23,057 bases of DNA from assembly GCA_036821645.1 (NCBI GenBank), contig DAISJD010000038.1, positions 1-23,057 on the forward strand. The letters run 5' to 3'. This stretch comes from DAISJD01 sp036821645. Lineage in GTDB: Bacteria; Pseudomonadota; Alphaproteobacteria; ATCC43930; CGMCC-115725. A program made the translations under genes and the position numbers. Below are positions 16,832 through 23,057 of this stretch, in pieces. The notes under the pieces are model-generated. The model ran no database searches. It was not told the DNA's origin and saw only the letters and a program-made list of their open reading frames with translations. The stretch's first letter is position 1, and each line of letters starts with the position of its first letter.

Positions 16832-16924
16832 GTTGCGCGAGACGCAGCATTTGGGCAACAAGGTGAAGCGATACGGCCGCTAGAGAGGGGGATTAGTAAA
16901 CCGATCCCATCTCTCGTGGTTTTT
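16832..16924 (+). ncRNA. Structured leader or small RNA ending in an intrinsic terminator
   Basis: Three consecutive hairpins can be drawn downstream of the promoter. SL1 is GTTGCG / CGCAGC with a five-base loop (16832-16848). SL2 is AGCG / CGCT with a seven-base loop (16867-16881). SL3 is an 11-bp stem with one bulged A (16883-16893 with 16904-16915), soon followed by five T residues (16920-16924). A transcript from about 16818 would end near 16924, roughly 107 bases. This could be an independent small RNA or an attenuator for the gene at 16963. I do not recognise it as a known riboswitch class. Confidence 0.45.
16883..16924 (+). terminator. Intrinsic terminator in the leader of the binding-protein gene
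   Basis: GAGAGGGGGAT and ATCCC-A-TCTCTC form a stem of 11 pairs with one bulge and a ten-base loop, followed by GTGG and five T. It lies 116 bases after the eipB stop and could also terminate aspS-eipB read-through. Because it is downstream of the promoter at 16783-16811, it would also act on the leader of the next gene. Confidence 0.6.
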
Positions 16925-16926
16925 CA

Positions 16927-16950
16927 CCAGGCAACAGGCCAGGCAACAGG
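16927..16950 (+). repeat. Perfect 12-bp tandem duplication next to a ribosome binding site
   Basis: CCAGGCAACAGG occurs twice in direct succession (16927-16938, 16939-16950), ending one base before the AAGGAGG ribosome binding site of the next gene. A degenerate copy, GGGCAACAAGG, lies at 16853-16863 in the same leader. Confidence 0.85.
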
Positions 16951-16962
16951 AAGGAGGCAGCC

Positions 16963-18105
16963 ATGATCTTCAAAGATACATCATGGCGGATGATGCGGGC
17001 TTCGGCGGCGATCATCTCATGTTTTCTCATTCTAGGACAAAGCCCCGGACGCGCGGAAGGTGCCGTGACCTTACGTGTTTTTGAATGGGAAGGTTATATT
17101 TCACCCTTTGTCGGGGAATTTGAAAAATTTGCTCGTGAAAAAGGCATGGATGTTAAAGTCGAATTTATTAAAAACTCTGATAATACTGAGCATGTTATTA
17201 CATCTGTTGGCGATGTTTTTGAAGAAATTAGACGCGGTTCATGCGATATTGTCACGCCAACGAATAATTACTTCAAGGATTCCGATGGGCGTTTATTAAA
17301 ACTTCTGGCACCTATCGATGTTAAGCTTTTAGCGAATTATCCCGATCTTGGCGCTGGTTTGCAGAAGGCATCTTATGCCGAGGAGGGTGGCCAGAAATTC
17401 GGCATTCCCCTTTTGGGTGGGGAATATCGTCTGGCCTATAATGCCGACCGGGTCAAACAGGCACCGACCACATGGCGCGTTTTGATGGACAATGCCAATA
17501 GTGGGCGCATTTCCGTAACGGACTCGCAATTCGAAGCCAATATCTATGTCGCGGCCATGATGGCCGGGTCAGAGCCGGAAAATATTTATGATGTCGATCA
17601 TATTGATTTAAAGAAAACATCAAGTATTCTATCGTCAATATTGAGTAATGTACGGGTTTTCTGGGATGGTTCGCCTGATATAAAATTAATGTCGAAGGAT
17701 CTCGATTATATTACGGACTATGGCTTTGCCGTGGCGATGGCGAATTCCCAGGGGCAACATTGGCGGTTTGCCGACACGCAAGAACCGACGACGGCATGGA
17801 TCGACAATTTATCCGTGACGAAGCAGGCAATGAGCAATCCCGATAAAGTGCGTGCCGCCCATCTGTTGATCGATTTTATGATCAGCCCGATGATCCAGGC
17901 TCGGTTGAGCAAACGGTATGGGATCATCGTGATGAACCCGAAGGCGCGCGACACTCTGCCCGAGACCGATCGCGACACGGTGCGTATCATGAGCGAGACG
18001 ATGGTCCAATCGAATCTGTTGTGGAAACCCTTGGATGTGCGCACGCGCAATTATTATCGCGCAACCTGGAACGATGCCGTCGCCTCGACCTTCAGGCGGC
18101 CATAG
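16963..18105 (+). CDS. PotD-like periplasmic extracellular solute-binding protein
   Basis: A 380-residue exported binding protein. Residues 1-31 form a signal peptide: basic start with R9 and R12, hydrophobic core ASAAIISCFLILG, likely cleavage after GRA. C20 sits in a lipobox-like IISC, but the hydrophobic core continues past it, so type I cleavage is favoured. The mature start LRVFEWEGYISPFVGEFEKFA is typical of the polyamine-binding PotD/PotF group. GIPLLGGEYRLAYNADRV and the C-terminal W-N-D region fit the same fold. No permease or ATPase of a polyamine importer lies nearby, so it may act with a distant transporter or as a ligand sensor; the ligand is inferred only from family. AAGGAGG lies 5 bases before the ATG. 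Two stretches (about 17081-17340 and 17581-17700) are much AT-richer than the neighbourhood. Confidence 0.85.
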   Translation: MIFKDTSWRMMRASAAIISCFLILGQSPGRAEGAVTLRVFEWEGYISPFVGEFEKFAREKGMDVKVEFIKNSDNTEHVITSVGDVFEEIRRGSCDIVTPTNNYFKDSDGRLLKLLAPIDVKLLANYPDLGAGLQKASYAEEGGQKFGIPLLGGEYRLAYNADRVKQAPTTWRVLMDNANSGRISVTDSQFEANIYVAAMMAGSEPENIYDVDHIDLKKTSSILSSILSNVRVFWDGSPDIKLMSKDLDYITDYGFAVAMANSQGQHWRFADTQEPTTAWIDNLSVTKQAMSNPDKVRAAHLLIDFMISPMIQARLSKRYGIIVMNPKARDTLPETDRDTVRIMSETMVQSNLLWKPLDVRTRNYYRATWNDAVASTFRRP

Positions 18106-18117
18106 GCCCGATTTTTT
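18098..18117 (+). terminator. Weak terminator after the binding-protein gene
   Basis: GGCC-ATA-GGCC (18098-18108) spans the stop codon and is followed by CGA and six T (18112-18117). The stem is only four pairs, so the U-run is the main support. Confidence 0.3.
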
Positions 18118-18126
18118 CAGACATTC

Positions 18127-19380
18127 TCAGTGATAGCGACGCATCGCTTCCAGGGTGAGGCCAAGACCGACGGAGCCGAACTTATCCCCGTCGACGACTG
18201 CGGCGTCGGGCAGTGCGCCCAAGATTTCCCGCCGAACATGGTGCAGCAGGGTCGAGCCGCCGGTTAGAAAAACCGAATTGATCGCCGATGCGGGGAGCCC
18301 CGCCATTGCAAGACAATCCGCAATGCGGGTGCCGATCGCCCGTGTCGGTTCTTGGGTTGCCTGTTCGAATTGATCGCGGGTGACATGGGCCGCAAGACCC
18401 GCCTCGATCCAGCCGAGGGGAAGGGTGAAGGTGGGTTCGTCGCCAAGACGGATCTTCGTCGCCTCGACCGCCATGGCCAGACGATGGCCTTGTTCTTCAT
18501 TGATCAGGTTGATGAGGCGATCAATGCAGTGCGGCACGGTTGACTCGCGGCGCACGGCTGCCAATTCCTGTCGTACGTGCGGCGTATACAGAAAATTGAT
18601 CCGCGACCAGGTCGAAAGATCCGTATAATACCCGTTGGGCGTCAAAAGTCCGGGTTTGATCATGGGGGCTTGATAACCGAAAAGCGGCATGATCGCGCGT
18701 AACGATAAGAGACGATCAAAATCGGTTCCGCCAACCCTGATCCCGTCATTGGCCAGAATATCTTGCATCCGTTCGGCCGGGACCGGACCGGTTTGCGGGC
18801 GCAGTCGCACGATGGAGAAGTCCGACGTGCCGCCGCCGATATCGGCAATGAGGGCGATTTCCTCGCGCGTGACTTGGCGTTCGTAATCAAGGGCGGCCGC
18901 AATCGGTTCATATTGAAAAGAAACCTCGCGAAACCCGACCTCATGGGCAATCTGTGCCAGCGTGGCCTCGGCCCGTTTGTCGGCCTCCGGGTCGCCATCG
19001 ACGAAATGCACGGGACGACCATGCACCACGGCGTCGATCGGATGACCTGAGGCGGTTTCCCCCCGGTCTTTGATCTGACCGAGAAGTTTCGCCAAGACCG
19101 CCGTGAACAAAATCCGGCCATGGGGCAGGATCGTATCCTGATCGATGAGATCCGTGCCGAGGACACTTTTCAAGGACCGCATGAAACGGCCGTGGCGCCC
19201 ATCGACATAGGCGGCAATCGCGGCGCGTCCGATGATCGGTGCGGGGGCATTTTCCTCGAAGAAGATCGCCGAGGGCAAGGTGGTCGCGGTCCCGTCGATC
19301 GCCAACAGGGTGGGCGCATTGCCGACCATCGTGCCGAGCGTCGAATTGGATGTGCCGAAATCAAGACCGCATGCGCGCAT
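18127..19380 (-). CDS. Hsp70 family protein without substrate-binding domain (YegD-like)
   Basis: A 417-residue protein consisting of the actin-like ATPase domain of Hsp70 only. The phosphate-1 motif is GLDFGTSNSTLG at the N-terminus. YEPIAAALDYE and the phosphate-2 motif IADIGGGTSDFSIV lie near residues 190-220, and the adenosine motif VFLTGGSTLLHHVRREI is near residue 375. The roughly 200-residue peptide-binding part of DnaK is absent, as in E. coli YegD (450 residues), whose function is not established. The frame is open to 19587 and overlaps the ROK gene, but homology begins at MRACGLDFGT. AAAGGTG lies 6 bases upstream of the ATG at 19380. It follows the ROK kinase by 92 bases on the same strand and converges with the binding-protein gene 21 bases away. 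Confidence 0.87.
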   Translation of the reverse strand: MRACGLDFGTSNSTLGTMVGNAPTLLAIDGTATTLPSAIFFEENAPAPIIGRAAIAAYVDGRHGRFMRSLKSVLGTDLIDQDTILPHGRILFTAVLAKLLGQIKDRGETASGHPIDAVVHGRPVHFVDGDPEADKRAEATLAQIAHEVGFREVSFQYEPIAAALDYERQVTREEIALIADIGGGTSDFSIVRLRPQTGPVPAERMQDILANDGIRVGGTDFDRLLSLRAIMPLFGYQAPMIKPGLLTPNGYYTDLSTWSRINFLYTPHVRQELAAVRRESTVPHCIDRLINLINEEQGHRLAMAVEATKIRLGDEPTFTLPLGWIEAGLAAHVTRDQFEQATQEPTRAIGTRIADCLAMAGLPASAINSVFLTGGSTLLHHVRREILGALPDAAVVDGDKFGSVGLGLTLEAMRRYH

Positions 19381-19472
19381 GGGGAACACCTTTGGCAGCC
19401 GTGAAAAATGGGGCAACGCTTGTACGCTTATTCGGGGCTGAAGACAAGCAGTTATCGGCAAGTTTGGGAGCA

Positions 19473-20411
19473 TCAGGGTGAGGATGGCGGCCATAGCCAC
19501 GCGGCCCCCCGTACGCCGCTCGAATCGCCGTGGCGGGGCGGTACCAAGGCCGTCGTGACCCGATCGCTGAAAATATAACGCCCCCAAATTTCCGGGATCG
19601 TGCGATAGAGTGCGGTAATATTGGAAAGACCGCCGCCCAAGACGATGACGTCCGGGTCGAAAATATTGATGACGCCCGCAAGAGCGCGGGCCAAGCGATT
19701 CTGATACTGGGCAAGGGTGGTGCGACAGGCAGGATCGCCCGCCTCGGCACCGGCGGCGATGGCTTCGGCGCTAAGCGGGTTCCCGGTTCGCGCCGTATGG
19801 CAACGGCTCAAGGCAGGACCAGAGAGAAAGGTTTCGATGCATCCCCGACGGCCGCAATAACAGGGTGGACCGGGCCATTCGTCGGCACTGGCATCGTCAT
19901 CGGCTGCGGGCAGGGGATTGTGACCCCATTCACCAGCGATGGCGTTGCGTCCGGTCAAGACCCGACCGTCGACGACGATCCCCCCGCCGACCCCCGTGCC
20001 CAAGATCACGCCGAAGACCGTTTTCGCACCGTCACCAGCCCCATCGATCGCTTCGCTTAAGGCAAAGCAATTGGCATCGTTTGCAATCTTCACCGGTCGA
20101 TCGAGCGCCGTTTCGAGCATGGCCTGAAACGGTAAGCCGTTGAGACAGGTCGAATTTGAATTGCGTAACAACCCGGTCGTCGGCGAAAGCGCCCCTGGCG
20201 TGCCGATCCCAACGGTTCCTTTGAGCCCGAGGGTCGTTTCAAGATGGGTGACGAGGTCGACGATCGCGCGCAGAATACGGTCCGTATCCGATGCAGGGGT
20301 CGCAACGCGCTGTCGTGCCAAGACGCGTCCATCGGGATCGAGGGCGATGGCTTCGATCTTGGTGCCGCCAAGGTCGATGCCGATCCGCAGGGACGGTTGG
20401 GTGCGTGTCAT
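19473..20411 (-). CDS. ROK family sugar kinase, most like Mak fructokinase
   Basis: A 312-residue ATP-dependent sugar kinase. IGIDLGGTKIEAIAL (residues 10-24) is the first phosphate motif, and NDAN (111-114) carries the catalytic Asp D112. GTGVGGGIVVDGR (138-150) is the second phosphate motif. The ROK zinc site is complete: H164 in GEWGH and C184, C186, C191 in CYCGRRGC, followed by IETFLSGPAL. NDANCFALSEAIDGA, EWGHNPLP and CYCG-x-x-GCIETF-x-SG closely resemble E. coli Mak, so fructose 6-phosphate formation is the best guess; N-acetylglucosamine kinase (NagK) is the main alternative. Feeding Pgi and Tal in the same window would make sense. AGAGG lies 6 bases before the ATG. It diverges from divK across a 370-base AT-rich region. 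Confidence 0.88.
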   Translation of the reverse strand: MTRTQPSLRIGIDLGGTKIEAIALDPDGRVLARQRVATPASDTDRILRAIVDLVTHLETTLGLKGTVGIGTPGALSPTTGLLRNSNSTCLNGLPFQAMLETALDRPVKIANDANCFALSEAIDGAGDGAKTVFGVILGTGVGGGIVVDGRVLTGRNAIAGEWGHNPLPAADDDASADEWPGPPCYCGRRGCIETFLSGPALSRCHTARTGNPLSAEAIAAGAEAGDPACRTTLAQYQNRLARALAGVINIFDPDVIVLGGGLSNITALYRTIPEIWGRYIFSDRVTTALVPPRHGDSSGVRGAAWLWPPSSP

Positions 20412-20540
20412 CTTGAACCTCTGATAAAGGGGGCTTTGGGGCGTTTCTGGTTCGTCTGGCTTAGTATTGCTGATAAAACCTTGATATAAAATACGGTTTA
20501 TGGGTATTGATGCAGGGTGTTTTAGCGAGGGGGGATGGTC

Positions 20541-20569
20541 TTTTATCTTAATAAAAATTTATTATAAAA
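20541..20569. promoter_or_regulatory. AT-rich quasi-palindrome with CtrA-like half-match
   Basis: TTTTAT (20541-20546) pairs with ATAAAA (20564-20569), and AATAAA (20550-20555) pairs with TTTATT (20558-20563). TTAA (20548-20551), seven bases, TTAT (20559-20562) matches seven of eight CtrA positions. All but one of the 29 bases are A or T. It lies about 12 bases upstream of the divK -35 candidate, where an UP element or activator site would sit. Confidence 0.4.
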
Positions 20570-20580
20570 TGTATCAAGGG

Positions 20581-20609
20581 TTGTGATTTTTTGCCCCCAT
20601 CGTGATAAT
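20581..20609 (+). promoter_or_regulatory. Candidate promoter of divK-pleD
   Basis: TTGTGA (20581-20586), 17 bases, GATAAT (20604-20609). The -10 box matches five of six and the -35 box four of six consensus bases. The start would be near 20616, leaving a leader of about 165 bases. Confidence 0.5.
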
Positions 20610-20781
20610 CTCTCTTGTCATGCCATGGGGTTGCGCCAAGAATTACCAAATCTTAAGCCCGTTATGGTCTGCTGCGGAAGTGAGTGATGGAGTATGTTGC
20701 CGGATCCACGATCCCGCGTTCATGCGATGGGTGGGATGAAGAGTTTGAAATGGTTTATACCTTCTGTCTAAGGATTATGGG

Positions 20782-21147
20782 ATGAGTAAGACGATTCTGA
20801 TCGTCGAAGATAACGATCTTAATATGAAACTGTTCCATGATCTGCTGGAAGCACATGGGTATAACACGTTGCAGACGAAGGACGGGATCGAAGCGCTTAA
20901 ACTTGCGCGCGAACATAGGCCTGATTTGATTTTAATGGATATCCAACTGCCGGAAATTTCCGGTTTAGAAGTGACGAAATGGATCAAAGAGGATGATGAT
21001 CTGAAATCAATTCCAATTATTGCCGTGACCGCCTTTGCCATGAAGGGTGACGAAGAAAAAATGCGCGAAGGCGGCTGTGAAGCCTATTTAGCGAAACCGA
21101 TTTCGGTCGCATTTTTCATTAAAACCTTAAAACAATTCCTGAACTAA
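20782..21147 (+). CDS. divK: Single-domain response regulator DivK
   Basis: A 121-residue receiver domain with no output domain. The acidic pocket ILIVEDND is at residues 5-12, the phospho-acceptor is D53 in LMDIQLP, and the conserved Thr/Ala (VTAFAM) and Lys (LAKPIS) are present. The C-terminal block CEAYLAKPISVAFFIKTLKQFL is characteristic of DivK. In alphaproteobacteria DivK is controlled by PleC and DivJ and feeds into CckA/CtrA to set cell-cycle progression and polarity. TAAGGAT lies 6 bases before the ATG. pleD begins 10 bases after the stop, the usual divK-pleD arrangement. Confidence 0.94.
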   Translation: MSKTILIVEDNDLNMKLFHDLLEAHGYNTLQTKDGIEALKLAREHRPDLILMDIQLPEISGLEVTKWIKEDDDLKSIPIIAVTAFAMKGDEEKMREGGCEAYLAKPISVAFFIKTLKQFLN

Positions 21148-21157
21148 GGCCGCCTGA

Positions 21158-22579
21158 ATGTCCGCACGTGTCTTAGTCGTTGATGATCTTGACATTAATG
21201 TTCGCTTATTGGAAGCCAAGCTTCTCAGCGAATATTATGAAGTGTTGACGGCTAGCAATGGCATGGCGGCACTCGAGATCGCGCGCCGGGAAAATCCCGA
21301 CATCGTGTTGTTGGATGTTATGATGCCGGGCATCGATGGGTTGGAGGTTTGTCGCCGTCTGAAGGCGGATCCGGCAACGCGGTATATTCCCGTGGTGATG
21401 GTAACAGCGCTGAGCGATGCGGCGGACCGCCTGTTGGGGCTCAATGTCGGTGCCGACGATTTCCTGACTAAGCCCGTGAATGACATCGCACTTTTTGCCC
21501 GCGTTCGCTCTCTCGTTCGCTTGAAAAGAACCTTGGATGAATGGTTGCGCCGTGAAGAAATCAACGGTCGCCTCGCTGCTTTGCCCGATGACGGTTTGTC
21601 GAACGACGTCGAACATTTCGAGGCGGGCAATATTCTCATCCTGGAAGATAATGCGCTTGCCGCCAATAAACTGTCTCAAATTCTAAAACCGCTCAGCAAA
21701 AAGCTGACCGTGGTTAAATCCAATGCGCACGCCAATCAGGTCGCCCAAAGCGGGGATTTGGAATTGGTGGTGATCAGCATGGCCTTGGAACAGGATGATC
21801 CGTTGCGCCTCGTCTCGCAATTGCGGGCGGTTGAGACGACGCGCCAAGTGCCGATCATGCTGATCATCGACGAGGGTGAATATCCAAGACTGGCCAAAGG
21901 ATTGGATCTCGGTGCCAATGATTACATCATCCGTCCGATCGATCGGCACGAGTTGATCGCCCGCGCACGACTTCAGATGAAGCGAAAAAAATTGCAAGAT
22001 CATTTATTGGATAATTACAAGCGCGGCATTTCCTTGGCCTTGACCGATGCGTTGACCGGTCTTTACAATCGTCGTTATTTGACAGCTCATCTTGATACAT
22101 TGTTTATTCGTAATAATGTCCCGCAAAAAGAAGTTGTGATCTTGATTTTCGACATCGATCACTTTAAAACGGTCAACGATACCTATGGTCATGGGATCGG
22201 GGATGAGGTTTTGGTCGAAGTGGCGAACCGCGCCCTGTCCAATGTGCGTGGCTTCGATCTCGTGGCGCGCTATGGCGGCGAAGAATTCGTCGTGGTGATG
22301 CCCGAAAGTTCCTTGTCCAGTGCCACGGTGGTGGCCGAACGCCTGCGCTGTGCCATTGCCGATCACCCGTTTCAGATCTCGTGTGCGCCGAACCTGTTGT
22401 CCGTGACGATTTCGATTGGCGTCGCCATCTCGTGCGGGGCGATCAGCAACGCGGCCGAACTGCTGCGCAATGCGGATATGGCGCTTTATGGGGCGAAGAA
22501 TGGCGGGCGCAATCAGGTGATGGTGTGGGATAATGCCCTGGCAGCCGCCCACCCGCCTGACGAGTCCGGGGCCGGTTAG
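21158..22579 (+). CDS. pleD: Diguanylate cyclase response regulator PleD
   Basis: PleD makes cyclic di-GMP from two GTP when phosphorylated and drives polar development in Caulobacter. The 473 residues give REC1 (1-122) with D53 in LLDVMMPG, and REC2 (about 157-275), which is degenerate with Ser at the phospho-acceptor position (VVISMAL, about residue 207), as in the family where REC2 is a dimerisation adaptor. The GGDEF domain runs from about 290 to 457. LTDALTGLYNRRYL opens the cyclase, the active-site signature is GGEEF (373-377), and the RxxD inhibitory site R364-D367 precedes it, so product inhibition should operate. The gene is cotranscribed with divK. Its TAG interlocks with the stop codon of the converging Nudix gene. 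Confidence 0.97.
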   Translation: MSARVLVVDDLDINVRLLEAKLLSEYYEVLTASNGMAALEIARRENPDIVLLDVMMPGIDGLEVCRRLKADPATRYIPVVMVTALSDAADRLLGLNVGADDFLTKPVNDIALFARVRSLVRLKRTLDEWLRREEINGRLAALPDDGLSNDVEHFEAGNILILEDNALAANKLSQILKPLSKKLTVVKSNAHANQVAQSGDLELVVISMALEQDDPLRLVSQLRAVETTRQVPIMLIIDEGEYPRLAKGLDLGANDYIIRPIDRHELIARARLQMKRKKLQDHLLDNYKRGISLALTDALTGLYNRRYLTAHLDTLFIRNNVPQKEVVILIFDIDHFKTVNDTYGHGIGDEVLVEVANRALSNVRGFDLVARYGGEEFVVVMPESSLSSATVVAERLRCAIADHPFQISCAPNLLSVTISIGVAISCGAISNAAELLRNADMALYGAKNGGRNQVMVWDNALAAAHPPDESGAG

Positions 22580-23046
22580 GGCGCGGGCCTGCTGTTATGG
22601 GGTTTTGGTAACCCTTCTGGGTAGAGTTCGTGCAGTCGGGCATGAAACAGGATGGCACAGAGGTCCCAGGGGGATATTTTCGCGAGACGACAGGCCTCGG
22701 CCACGGTAAACAGCCCCATATCGGCCCCTTCTTGCTGCACCATCCCTGCGATATCGGCGGTTTCGATCGGCACGGTGAAGAAATGGAACCGAAACAGCGG
22801 GGTTTCGGGGTAAATCGCCTGCACCGTCACGCAAAGCGGGACGACCCGTTCGGGGATGAAGCATAATTCTTCGCCCAATTCGCGGATCAGGGCCGTTTCG
22901 GCGCATTCGCCCTCTTCGATTCCGCCGCCGAACAAGGCCCAATGCCCAGGCAAGGGCAAGCCCGGCTTTTCATCCCGTAACTGCAACAGATAGCGCCCAT
23001 CCTCGCAGACGATGACGGCGGCGGCGACGCTGCGATCGGGCGGCAC
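22576..23046 (-). CDS. Nudix hydrolase (5' end at the window edge)
   Basis: A pyrophosphohydrolase of the Nudix superfamily, 156 residues if it starts at the GTG at 23046. The Nudix box G-x5-E-x7-R-E-L-x-E-E runs from G41 to E60 (GGIEEGE then RELGEEL), with Cys at the usual last Gly position (C62). The N-terminus SVAAAVIVCEDGRYLLQLRD is the normal first strand, and WALFGGGIEEGE is like that of GDP-mannose or nucleoside-diphosphate-sugar hydrolases; the substrate is not determinable. The frame stays open to the right edge and the GTG lacks a clear ribosome binding site, so the true start could be outside. It converges on pleD with a 4-base overlap. Confidence 0.87.
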   Translation of the reverse strand: MPPDRSVAAAVIVCEDGRYLLQLRDEKPGLPLPGHWALFGGGIEEGECAETALIRELGEELCFIPERVVPLCVTVQAIYPETPLFRFHFFTVPIETADIAGMVQQEGADMGLFTVAEACRLAKISPWDLCAILFHARLHELYPEGLPKPHNSRPAP

Positions 23047-23057
23047 GGTCAGGGGGA

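Larger units (their letters stand above)
20412..20781. other. AT-rich divergent regulatory region between the ROK kinase and divK
   Basis: No gene is apparent in these 370 bases. They hold a plus-strand promoter candidate for divK (20581-20609), an AT-rich quasi-palindrome (20541-20569) containing TTAA-N7-TTAT, which is one base off the CtrA site TTAA-N7-TTAA, and a perfect minus-strand TATAAT (20566-20561) that could serve the kinase gene though its -35 region is poor. The stretch 20470-20580 is strikingly AT-rich for this genome. Confidence 0.6.

Noticed and set aside
21600..21990. Missing phospho-acceptor Asp in the second receiver domain of PleD as a mutation
   Set aside because: REC2 of PleD is degenerate in the family and works as a dimerisation adaptor.

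Overview
The window looks like chromosomal housekeeping DNA from an alphaproteobacterium, most likely a member of Rhodospirillales. Three things support this: a divK-pleD gene pair with family-typical sequences, a transaldolase/phosphoglucose-isomerase fusion of the kind known from acetic acid bacteria and relatives, and a ppk-ppx / rnd / aspS neighbourhood. No phage, transposon, CRISPR, tRNA or rRNA is visible. I did not find a clearly new multi-gene system; the most unusual signals are regulatory and compositional.

Layout. (1) 1-715: C-terminal half of an MFS transporter on the plus strand. (2) 731-5285, minus strand: a sugar-phosphate block read tal-pgi, then rpe, then rpiA, covering the non-oxidative pentose phosphate pathway and the entry to glycolysis. 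A strong terminator follows tal-pgi, and the likely rpe promoter sits inside it. (3) 5388-8443, minus strand: a NatA/NatB-like ABC exporter followed by a GNAT acetyltransferase. The ATPase probably starts at a CTG codon. (4) 8600-12378, plus strand: polyphosphate kinase and exopolyphosphatase with a 4-base overlap. (5) 12447-13601, minus strand: RNase D, divergent from aspS. (6) 14051-16767, plus strand: aspartyl-tRNA synthetase and an EipB/DUF1849 envelope protein.

(7) 16783-18105, plus strand: a PotD-like periplasmic binding protein without a transport partner in view. It has a promoter, then an intrinsic-terminator-like hairpin inside its own leader, then a perfect 12-bp tandem duplication next to the ribosome binding site. 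Parts of the gene are far AT-richer than its surroundings. (8) 18127-20411, minus strand: a substrate-domain-less Hsp70 (YegD-like) and a ROK sugar kinase most like Mak fructokinase. (9) 20412-20781: an AT-rich divergent regulatory region with a CtrA-like half-match. (10) 20782-22579, plus strand: divK and pleD, the cell-cycle response regulator and the diguanylate cyclase. (11) 22576-23057, minus strand: a Nudix hydrolase whose stop codon interlocks with that of pleD.

Functionally, the block joins central sugar metabolism (fructokinase, Pgi, Tal, Rpe, RpiA), polyphosphate turnover, aminoacylation and RNA maturation, envelope integrity and c-di-GMP cell-cycle signalling. All motif calls were read by eye. 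Promoters, terminators and RNA folds are predictions by inspection, not computed scores.
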